Below are positions 43,056-50,044 of a stretch of DNA of 64,000 bases, piece after piece. A model generated the notes under the pieces. That model had not been told where the DNA came from. It did not search any database and saw only the letters and a program-made list of their open reading frames with translations. The position numbers and the translations under genes are program-made. Position 1 is the first letter of the stretch; each line of letters opens with the position of its first letter. Source of the DNA: CAZOAR01 sp964577985 (GTDB lineage: Bacteria; Gemmatimonadota; CAZMKB01; CAZNLH01); assembly GCA_964577985.1 (NCBI GenBank), contig CAZOAR010000004.1:1-64000 (forward strand). The letters run 5' to 3'.

Positions 43056-44371
43056 GCCGGTTGCTCCCTGTCGAGGACTGTGACTACCCTCGGCGCCTTC
43101 TCCTCTTCCCGGCTCACGCGTGAGAAGTCCATTTTCAGGAAGACCTCCACCACCTTCGGATCGAACTGGTATCCAATGTAGCGCTGAAGCTCGTCGGTCG
43201 CCTGCTGATGACTCAGTGCCCTTCTGTATGGACGGTTCGTGGTCATGGCGTCATAGGCGTCCGATACCATGATTATCCTCGAACCAAGCGGTATATCCTC
43301 TCCCTTCAGACCATCGGGGTATCCGTTGCCGCCGTAACTTTCATGATGATGCCTGATGATATCCTCGATGTCGCCCCTCAGAAAGCTGATGTGCGAGACC
43401 AGGTCCGCGCTCAGAACGGGGTGTTCCTTGATGATCTCGTATTCCTCATCCGTCAGCTTCGCCGGTTTTCTTATCAGGGCGTGATATTCGCCACCGATTT
43501 TTCCCACATCATGCAGGATCGCCGCTATCTCTATCATCTCCACGTCCGAAAAGGGCAGGTCCATGGCAGTAGCCAGACTCCTTGCGTAACTCGACACCCT
43601 TTCCGAATGGCCAGATGTGTACGGATCACTTGCCTCTATCCCCTTGACAAGCGCGAGGACCGTCTCTTTATACGTTCGCTTCAGTTCCACGTACAGGCGG
43701 TACGCCTGGCGAATCATCATCAGTGGAAGGAAGAACAGAATGAGTCCCCATTCACTCATCTTCTCATAGAGGTAGAGCATGAGAAGGAGGAGCGGGAGGG
43801 AGGCGACGGTGTAGAAGAACTGCCACCTGCAGTTGTCGTACCACACCCTGAGGGCTGACTCGTCCTGGTAGAAACCTATCGCGCATGAGACAGTAAGAGA
43901 ATTAACAACAAAATATGTCATAGCCATCATTGTCAGGGAGAAGAGGACATCGGGAAAGTTGAGCAGCCCGAACTTCCCGCCGGTCAGGGAGAAGACGAGC
44001 CCCGCCGAGAATATGGAGACTGAAAACTGTAGAATATTGTGAAAATACTTTATGAAACTCTTGTGAAGTTTGATCTTGTCGTACAGGAAGTAAGCCATCG
44101 CCGCCGCGATCATTGTCCAGAAAGGCCCGAAGTTGAATATCGATGTATAGAAGATAAGAGAGGTCATGGAGAGCGTTGATCCACCGGTCGGCAGCTCTAT
44201 GGAGAGGAAGAACGATGCCAGGCTCAGCAGGAATATCACACCGAAAGTGAGGAGGAATCTGTTTACGCTCAGGCTATCCGGGACGAAGAAATAGTACTTG
44301 CCGGCAAAATAGCAGGAGATGGCCGATATTGTTAGAATGATCCCATAATATGCCTTGAACCTGCTGTTCAA
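43052..44371 (-). CDS. Membrane HD-GYP phosphodiesterase
   Basis: 439 residues from TTG 44371. Six to eight hydrophobic segments fill residues 8-222, forming a membrane sensor module; from about 235 comes the HD-GYP domain with H255 (SGHSERVS), HD at 287-288 (LHDVGKIG), HHHE at 341-344, GNGYPDGLKGEDIPLGSRI and DAYDAMTTNRPYR. This set predicts an active cyclic-di-GMP hydrolase at the inner membrane, responding to an unknown signal. The ribosome-binding site is weak. It is the first large gene of the operon ending in pdxJ and is preceded by the inverted-repeat-bounded small ORF. Confidence 0.92.
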   Translation of the reverse strand: MNSRFKAYYGIILTISAISCYFAGKYYFFVPDSLSVNRFLLTFGVIFLLSLASFFLSIELPTGGSTLSMTSLIFYTSIFNFGPFWTMIAAAMAYFLYDKIKLHKSFIKYFHNILQFSVSIFSAGLVFSLTGGKFGLLNFPDVLFSLTMMAMTYFVVNSLTVSCAIGFYQDESALRVWYDNCRWQFFYTVASLPLLLLMLYLYEKMSEWGLILFFLPLMMIRQAYRLYVELKRTYKETVLALVKGIEASDPYTSGHSERVSSYARSLATAMDLPFSDVEMIEIAAILHDVGKIGGEYHALIRKPAKLTDEEYEIIKEHPVLSADLVSHISFLRGDIEDIIRHHHESYGGNGYPDGLKGEDIPLGSRIIMVSDAYDAMTTNRPYRRALSHQQATDELQRYIGYQFDPKVVEVFLKMDFSRVSREEEKAPRVVTVLDREQPA

Positions 44372-44397
44372 CTCTTGTGGGGCTCCAGGATAGAAGA

Positions 44398-44624
44398 GGC
44401 TGACACTCGAAAAGTCAATTACCAGGCATTAGAGCCAGCACGGCTCAGGACAATCAGAACCGTGACGATCTTTGAAAGCGCACTGAAATACTTAGTCAGC
44501 ATGAGCGATTCACCTCCTGACTGAATGGATTAGACCCGCGCATCGGCGAGGGTCCGGCGTTCGCTCATCTCCACTTGTGCCGCTCCGCTAAATAAAGGCT
44601 ACCTCTGCTGTTCGAGTGTCAGCC
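44398..44624. repeat. 227-bp segment bounded by perfect 14-bp inverted repeats
   Basis: GGCTGACACTCGAA at 44398-44411 recurs inverted as TTCGAGTGTCAGCC at 44611-44624. Identity stops at the outer edges; no target-site duplication is obvious. The segment contains the 27-codon ORF with its consensus ribosome-binding site. It could be a MITE-like miniature element or a regulatory inverted repeat. Confidence 0.5.
44419..44502 (-). CDS. Candidate 27-residue small protein
   Basis: ATG 44502 to TAA 44419, sequence starting MLTKYFSALSKIVTVLIVLS, then RAGSNAW. The full anti-Shine-Dalgarno complement AGGAGGTGA ends 7 bases upstream, better than almost any other gene here. The hydrophobic centre (IVTVLIVL) suggests a small membrane peptide. 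It lies 47 bases before the HD-GYP start and inside the inverted-repeat segment. It may be a leader for the HD-GYP gene, which itself has a weak start signal. Confidence 0.4.
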   Translation of the reverse strand: MLTKYFSALSKIVTVLIVLSRAGSNAW

Positions 44625-44701
44625 AAACATGTCTAATTCGTTCGATGTCGTACTGCAAAATCTAACCGTTTCCCGCTCCACCTTCAACCCCCGTATGCCC
44701 T

Positions 44702-45418
44702 CTAAGTGCAGCCCAGATAGCGGTTAACCGCTTTCAGTGTAGCCAGGGCAGCGGCCCTGTTCATGTCGTCGCGCACGAAAGAGGTCCCGACCAGTGATAC
44801 TGTGGCGCTTTTTGATACGGCCTCAACGACAACGAGTACCACCGGCGAATTGACTTCTTCAACAATTTTCAGCTCCTCAAGAGTAAAAGCCTTTTCTCCG
44901 TGCAGGTACTCCTCCAGCGCGGACAGCACGGCCTTCGCGCAGATTTTCATCTGATTCGACCGTGTGCTGGTGTCTTCACAGACCCCCCTGTAGAGATTAC
45001 CGCCGTTCGCGAGGACGACTTCCGCTGAACATTTCAGGTTTCCGACAGGGACAATCTCGAACCGGTCGAATCTCAACCGTGGCTTGCTGTTCCCCTTCTC
45101 ATTCCCGCCAGCCTCTCCGGGCGCAAAGGTCTCGAAGCGGAATTCGCTTGTACTCCTCCCGCCGTTTTCGGGACTCCTCAACTGGGCGACGCTTATCCTC
45201 TTGTGGTCGACCTCGATATTGAAACCGGAGAAAAGCGCGGATTCAATGTCACGCACGATATGCTTCGGCCTTCTGTTGTGATCCGTCAGAACATGTACTT
45301 CTACGATTTCCCCTTCAGTGCTGACGTTGATTTTCGCAGATATTACACCCGGAAGATTGCACAACAGGCGCTCTGCGAGGAGTAGAGAATCGGAGGAACC
45401 ATTCCGATTTGATACCAT
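44702..45418 (-). CDS. Conserved-looking protein of unknown function
   Basis: 238 residues, cytosolic, AAGGAAG upstream of ATG. Two alpha/beta parts are visible. Residues 15-80 (LLCNLPGVISAKINV, EIVEVHVLTDHNRRPKHIVRDIES, IEVDHKRISVAQL) look like a small ferredoxin-like or ACT-like fold. Residues 115-238 repeat an alternating strand pattern ending SLVGTSFVRDDMNRAAALATLKAVNRYLG. A Gly/Glu-rich linker separates them. The pattern recalls uncharacterised Firmicute proteins with the RPKHIVRDIES-like block, but I cannot name a family. It has its own promoter and a short leader. Confidence 0.7.
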   Translation of the reverse strand: MVSNRNGSSDSLLLAERLLCNLPGVISAKINVSTEGEIVEVHVLTDHNRRPKHIVRDIESALFSGFNIEVDHKRISVAQLRSPENGGRSTSEFRFETFAPGEAGGNEKGNSKPRLRFDRFEIVPVGNLKCSAEVVLANGGNLYRGVCEDTSTRSNQMKICAKAVLSALEEYLHGEKAFTLEELKIVEEVNSPVVLVVVEAVSKSATVSLVGTSFVRDDMNRAAALATLKAVNRYLGCT

Positions 45419-45456
45419 CTGTCTTCCTTTGTTCCTGGGCCTTTATGATGAGCATA

Positions 45457-45485
45457 AATATACCCGGGATAGTCACCGTTGTAAA
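45457..45485 (-). promoter_or_regulatory. Sigma-70 promoter for the orphan gene
   Basis: TTTACA (45480-45485), 17-base spacer and TATATT (45457-45462); five of six matches each. Predicted start near 45450 leaves a leader of about 30 bases. Confidence 0.7.
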
Positions 45486-45600
45486 GCAACTTGTCAACAG
45501 CACAGGGCTTCGCAGCCTTTGACAATTATTCCGGGACCGACAGCCCTCCCGTTGTCGGTCTACAGCTCAATTCAGTCGTACCTTTCGAGGGGCCGGGAAC

Positions 45601-47010
45601 TCAACGCTCTAGGGAACGAGGGATCGAGGAGTGCCCGCCTGGTTTTTCCTCCTCCGGCGATGACAGCCTCTTTCTGATCGCAGCCCACCGTTTCAGTCGT
45701 TCTTTCACGGCAGACTCGTATCCGGAATTGCCCGGTCGATAAAATGTTCTGCCCTTCAGCTTCGCCGGCAGATAGTCCTGCTTCACTATCTTCTCCCTGG
45801 CGTCGTGCGGGTATTTGTAATCCTTTCCATACCCGAGATCTTTCATCAGACTGGTCGGGGCGTTCCTCAGTTCGATCGGGACCGGATCGTTCCTGCCTCC
45901 TCTGATCGTCTTCTTTACCTCCGCATATGCCTTGTACAACGAGTTGCTCTTCGGAGCCGTGGCAAGATAAACCGCCGCCTGGGCGAGGGCCAGTTCTCCC
46001 TCAGGGAGGCCGATAAAATGAACCGCATCCCTGGCTGCTATGGCCATCGTCAGCGCGTTCGGATCCGCGATGCCTATGTCTTCAGACGCGAAGCGGACCA
46101 TCCGCCTGGCAATATAAAGGGGCGCCTCCCCCGCCTCCAGCATCCTCGCCAGCCAGTAAAGAGATGCGTCCGGGTCGCTCCCGCGGAGGCTCTTGTGGAG
46201 CGCCGATATCAGGTTATAGTGTTCCTCCCCCGCCTTGTCGTAGCCGATGTGCTTGTGCTGCAGGGCCTCCCGGACGGTAGCCTTTGAGATCTCCCTGCTT
46301 TCCCCCGTGACCAGGAGGGAGGAAAGTTCCAGAAGATTGAGCGCGCGTCGGGCGTCACCGTCCGAGGAGCTGGCGATGAGATAGAGCGCGTCTTTCTCCA
46401 GCGTCAGTCCCTGTCCACCAAGCCCCCTCTCGGTGTCCTCCAGGGCCCTCATCACAAGGAGGCATATATCTTTTTCCGACAATGGACTCAGCACGAAAAC
46501 CCTCGCCCGGGAAAGGAGCGGGGAATTGACTTCAAAGGACGGGTTCTCCGTGGTCGCGCCTACCAGGATGATGCAGCCGTTTTCGACATGTGGAAGGAAG
46601 GCATCCTGCTGGGACTTGTTGAAGCGGTGTATCTCATCGCAGAAGAGTACCGTACGTCTCCCGTTGATGGATATGTGTTCCCGGGCTCTCCCGACGACGT
46701 CACGGATGTCCCTGACACCGGAAGTCACCGCGCTGAACGAGACGAACTCAGAGCCGGTCATCGTGGCCATGATCATCGCGACAGTGGTCTTCCCGCTTCC
46801 AGGTGGCCCCCAGAGGATAAGAGAACTCAAGGCGTCTCTCTCGATCATGGTCCTCAGGACTTTTCCTCTGCCCATGATCTTTTCCTGCCCCACAAATTCG
46901 CCTATGGACCGGGGCCTCATCCTGAAGGCGAGGGGGCCGGCTCCACGATCACCTCCGCCGACATTCCCTCCGTCAAACAAATCTCTCACTTCACCGGCCC
47001 CGCTGTTCAT
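45601..47010 (-). CDS. rarA: Replication-associated recombination protein A (RarA/MgsA)
   Basis: 469 residues. AAA+ core with Walker A GPPGSGKT at 68-75, Walker B FCDEIHRFN, sensor 1 VGATTENPSF and arginine finger LLSRARVFVLSPL; then the RarA lid and tetramerisation parts (GSDPDASLYWLARMLEAGE, RRMVRFASEDIG, YKYPHDA). It acts at stalled replication forks. The N-terminal 25 residues are Gly-rich and unusual; the C-terminal tail is Pro/Glu-rich. ATG overlaps the AIR-synthase-like stop by 4 bp; last gene of the SPOR-smc-que operon. Confidence 0.96.
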   Translation of the reverse strand: MNSGAGEVRDLFDGGNVGGGDRGAGPLAFRMRPRSIGEFVGQEKIMGRGKVLRTMIERDALSSLILWGPPGSGKTTVAMIMATMTGSEFVSFSAVTSGVRDIRDVVGRAREHISINGRRTVLFCDEIHRFNKSQQDAFLPHVENGCIILVGATTENPSFEVNSPLLSRARVFVLSPLSEKDICLLVMRALEDTERGLGGQGLTLEKDALYLIASSSDGDARRALNLLELSSLLVTGESREISKATVREALQHKHIGYDKAGEEHYNLISALHKSLRGSDPDASLYWLARMLEAGEAPLYIARRMVRFASEDIGIADPNALTMAIAARDAVHFIGLPEGELALAQAAVYLATAPKSNSLYKAYAEVKKTIRGGRNDPVPIELRNAPTSLMKDLGYGKDYKYPHDAREKIVKQDYLPAKLKGRTFYRPGNSGYESAVKERLKRWAAIRKRLSSPEEEKPGGHSSIPRSLER

Positions 47011-48062
47011 ACCGACGACCGTCCTGGTTTGTCCCTGAGTTTGAGGATCTCATCGCTTTCGAACCTCTCGAGGTCAGCCTCTGCATCGAGCGTGACGATC
47101 GTTCTCACACCCGGTTCATCCAGTAGTCTTCCAATGACCGCTGGATGCGAGCCCGCGGCCTCGAGTTCATCCTCCAGTTCTCCGAGGTGGTCTTCCTCCA
47201 CCGCTATGAGAAGCGCTCCGGAGGCGATGAGGCCAAGCGGATCCATACCATATCCTGCGCATAATTCGCTCGTCTCCGGGAAAATCGGGATCGATTCACG
47301 CCTGACGATAAAACCGGTGCCCGAGGCATCCGCGAGTTCGTGAAGCGCCGTGGCCAGCCCGCCTTCGGTCGGGTCGTGCATCGCGTGAACGCCATCCACC
47401 CGGCATGCCGCGCGCGCCGGGGGCAGAACGCTGATCCCGGGATCCCTGAGATATCCTGTGCATCTCGCGAGGAAATCCTCCCCCCATTGTTTCGACACCT
47501 CATGAGGCTTCTCCCTGGCTATAATGGATGTGCCCTCTACAGCCACGCCCCCTGTCAGGACTATGCAGTCCCCCGCTCTCGCGAGAGAGGCTTGAAACGT
47601 GCGGTTCGCCATCGCCAGGCCGAGCATCGTCCCACCCGCGACCGTCCTTGTCACAGCGCTTGTGACTTCGGTGTGGCCCCCGCAGAAGGCGACAGACAAC
47701 TCGTCGCACGCCTCGCGTATCCCGGAGAATATACTCTCCACCTGATCAGGGTCGGTCGCGCCCGCCGGAAAAAGGAGGGTCGCCATGAACCAGCGCGGTT
47801 CGCCACCCATTGCGGCGAGATCATTCGCGTTCACGTTGACGACATAGTGCCCCATATCCTCCGTGACGAAGGTCACGGGATCGGTCTTCGCAAAGAGTAC
47901 GTCTCCCGAAAAGCGCAGGAGTGTTGCATCGATCCCTGTCGCCGGGCCTTCGATCACCCGTTCGTCAACCGACGTATACCGCGCCAGCAGACTGTCGAGC
48001 AGGCCGTGGGGGAGTTTCCCCGATTGCAGTGTCACGGTGTCTTTTCGGCGGCTGTGAGTCAT
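47007..48062 (-). CDS. AIR synthase-related protein (HypE/ThiL/SelD superfamily)
   Basis: 351 residues. Typical two-domain PurM fold: N-terminal ATP part with TDPVTFVTEDMGHYVVNVNA, ANDLAAMGGEPRWF and the Gly-rich GGHTEVTSAVTRTVAGG, C-terminal part with GLATALHELADASGTGF and SGALLIAV. The proteins activate a substrate oxygen with ATP (purine, thiamine, hydrogenase and selenophosphate pathways). It is not PurM or ThiL by length and motif; it most resembles the HypE-like unassigned group. It overlaps queC by 4 bp upstream and rarA by 4 bp downstream; a role in preQ0 or tRNA modification is only a guess. Confidence 0.85.
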   Translation of the reverse strand: MTHSRRKDTVTLQSGKLPHGLLDSLLARYTSVDERVIEGPATGIDATLLRFSGDVLFAKTDPVTFVTEDMGHYVVNVNANDLAAMGGEPRWFMATLLFPAGATDPDQVESIFSGIREACDELSVAFCGGHTEVTSAVTRTVAGGTMLGLAMANRTFQASLARAGDCIVLTGGVAVEGTSIIAREKPHEVSKQWGEDFLARCTGYLRDPGISVLPPARAACRVDGVHAMHDPTEGGLATALHELADASGTGFIVRRESIPIFPETSELCAGYGMDPLGLIASGALLIAVEEDHLGELEDELEAAGSHPAVIGRLLDEPGVRTIVTLDAEADLERFESDEILKLRDKPGRSSV

Positions 48063-48742
48063 GGTTCTGTTCTGTCCCCTGCATAAGGTATCGGATCGGC
48101 CACACCTGCTTCACTGAATCCTTTCAGACGCAGGACGCAACTCTCGCACTCGCCGCACGCAAGATCGCTCTTTGCGTAGCAGGACCAGGTCAGGTGAAAC
48201 GGAGCCTTGAGTGCCAGGCCGGTCTCGACTATCTCCTTCTTTCCCATCTCGACCAGCGGAGCAACTATCGTAATGTCTCCCGACCTTGTTCCCTGCCGCA
48301 CAAGGAGATTGAAAGCCTCATAATAACTCTTTCGGCAGTCGGGATAACCCGCGCTGTCGCTCTCCACGGCACCGATAAAGATCTTCCTGACTCCGAGCAC
48401 CTCCGCCCACGATACGGCGGCGCACAGGAAGTGGCTGTTACGAAACGGCACATAGGTCGACGGGATCTCAGCCGGGTCGGACTGGCCGCTCTCAATCTCC
48501 ATCGATTCGTCCGTAAGGCTTGATCCTCCCATACGCCCGAGATAGGACATGTCCACCACCATTTTCTCCCTTGCTCCGAAGTGCCTCGCGACCGCCTCGA
48601 ACGCCCTCGTCTCCCTTTCGGCCGTTCTCTGACCGTAGGTACAATGGAGAAGAGCAAGCTCATGAGTTTGAGCCGCGAACGCGGTCGCCACACAACTGTC
48701 CAGGCCTCCACTGGCGAGCACTATCGCCATCTCACGCCCCAA
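48059..48742 (-). CDS. queC: 7-cyano-7-deazaguanine (preQ0) synthase
   Basis: 227 residues from TTG 48742, chosen because AGGAGG lies 7 bases upstream; the first ATG is four codons later (48730). PP-loop SGGLDS at residues 11-16, RNSHFLCAAVSWAE, GAVESDSAGYPDCR, and the zinc-binding C-terminus with cysteines in SCYAKSDLACGECESC. QueC turns 7-carboxy-7-deazaguanine into preQ0 with ATP and ammonia. It lies 95 bp after queE and overlaps the AIR-synthase-like gene by 4 bp. Confidence 0.95.
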   Translation of the reverse strand: MGREMAIVLASGGLDSCVATAFAAQTHELALLHCTYGQRTAERETRAFEAVARHFGAREKMVVDMSYLGRMGGSSLTDESMEIESGQSDPAEIPSTYVPFRNSHFLCAAVSWAEVLGVRKIFIGAVESDSAGYPDCRKSYYEAFNLLVRQGTRSGDITIVAPLVEMGKKEIVETGLALKAPFHLTWSCYAKSDLACGECESCVLRLKGFSEAGVADPIPYAGDRTEP

Positions 48743-48837
48743 CCACACACCTCCTTTCCCGGCAGCCCCCGCCGGACGACGGGAGAGAGGCGACAGTAGA
48801 ACGCGCGGCACCACTTGAGTCCTTCATCGGAACCCGC

Positions 48838-49509
48838 CTACGGCAGACCAAGGTACTTGTGAAGTTGAAGATTGAGCCGCACATTTATCCTGTCCTCCAG
48901 AATCCACTGAACCAGTCTTTCGGGCTCCATCTCCCCGCACGCGGGAGAGAAGAGGACACCCGGCGCGCGGGATGCGTGACCGGGGCCTCCTCCGCCCTCA
49001 CGCAACCCGTTGATCTCCAGGAAGTTGACGCTCCACAAATAGTCTTCCCGGTTCCTGACTATGAACTTCAGGCAATCATTCGAATCCAGTTGCTCGAGGT
49101 TGGAGTCGAGAAACGAGCCTCCTTCGCCACTCCCGGGAGACTTGACATCAACAACTCGTACGACGTCCTCGGGCACGGCAGTCAGGTCGTACGACCCGTT
49201 GGTCTCAAGGACGACGTCCATACCGACCTCCCGCAGTCTCTCGATCATCGCCGGCGTCCCTTCCTGATACATAGGTTCTCCCCCTGTTACCAGGACGAGT
49301 GAGGGGCCCTGAGAGGCAACCTCCTCGACAATCTCATCGAGAGAGCGCAGACTGTGACGGGAGGAATCTACCTCGAGGGCTTGCGGCGTGTCGCAGTAGC
49401 TGCATCTCAGATTGCACCCCGCCAGCCGGAGGATGACACATGGGAATCCCTGCAAAGGCATTTCACCCATGACGGAAACACATATCTCCGCCACATAGAG
49501 CTCTGTCAT
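48838..49509 (-). CDS. queE: 7-carboxy-7-deazaguanine synthase
   Basis: 223 residues. Radical SAM cluster cysteines C32, C36, C39 (AGCNLRCSYCDTPQ), the GGEP motif (VTGGEPMYQ), and the family's C-terminal NLQLHKYLGLP. QueE makes 7-carboxy-7-deazaguanine from carboxytetrahydropterin. The usual SIQGEG near the N-terminus reads SVMGEM, a divergence worth noting. No ribosome-binding site is seen before the ATG. Gap of 169 bp from queD. Confidence 0.93.
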   Translation of the reverse strand: MTELYVAEICVSVMGEMPLQGFPCVILRLAGCNLRCSYCDTPQALEVDSSRHSLRSLDEIVEEVASQGPSLVLVTGGEPMYQEGTPAMIERLREVGMDVVLETNGSYDLTAVPEDVVRVVDVKSPGSGEGGSFLDSNLEQLDSNDCLKFIVRNREDYLWSVNFLEINGLREGGGGPGHASRAPGVLFSPACGEMEPERLVQWILEDRINVRLNLQLHKYLGLP

Positions 49510-49678
49510 CGAACCATCACCATTTCACACGGTATTCCACGCTCGACAAGGTCCGCCCTCGCCTGGAAGAGACTTATCCGCACTCGCGGTGCACAACGCA
49601 TATTCTCGATCGTTACGGGAGGGAGCGGGAGGGGCTATGTCTGAGCGGGGTGAATGCCGGTTTCTCTGCGCAACAGCT

Positions 49679-50044
49679 TCATTCCCGGTAAGACGCCCAC
49701 TCATCGCCGGTCTCCTCGACTCTCACCTCGACCATCTCCACTCCCGCGGGAAGCTCTGGCTTCAGCCTGTTGTAGAGATACCTGGCGATGTTCTCTGCGG
49801 TAGGATTGATTTCCTGAAATGGCTCAAGGCTGTTCAGGTGCTTGTGGTCGAGCTGCATAATATGTTTGTTGAGACATTCTCGAAGCAGTCTGAAGTCCAT
49901 GCCCATGCCGGACGCGTCAATGTCCTTGACCTCCACAACGGTTGAGACACCCCAGTTGTGTCCGTGAAGAGAAGCGCAGTCACCCGCATAACCCCGGAGT
50001 TCGTGAGACGAAGAGAACGATGAACGCACACTTATCCTATACAC
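49679..50044 (-). CDS. queD: 6-carboxytetrahydropterin synthase
   Basis: 121 residues from GTG 50044, matching the QueD length; the longer frame upstream overlaps smc. Zinc ligands H14 (SSSHELRGY), H27 and H29 (LHGHNW) with catalytic C23 (GDCASLHGH), and the C-terminal VRVEETGDEWASY with the catalytic Glu. It converts dihydroneopterin triphosphate to 6-carboxytetrahydropterin, first dedicated step to queuosine. GGGAG precedes the start, inside the last codons of smc, with an 8-bp overlap, so it is translated with smc. No folE is seen here. Confidence 0.94.
   Translation of the reverse strand: MYRISVRSSFSSSHELRGYAGDCASLHGHNWGVSTVVEVKDIDASGMGMDFRLLRECLNKHIMQLDHKHLNSLEPFQEINPTAENIARYLYNRLKPELPAGVEMVEVRVEETGDEWASYRE

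Larger units (their letters stand above)
44372..44701. other. Intergenic region holding an inverted-repeat element and a tiny ORF
   Basis: 330 bp between the HD-GYP start and the orphan gene's stop. Apart from the 14-bp inverted repeats (44398-44411, 44611-44624) and the 27-codon ORF listed separately, I see no gene. A TCTAAT hexamer near 44528 could be a -10 but has no -35 partner. Confidence 0.5.
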
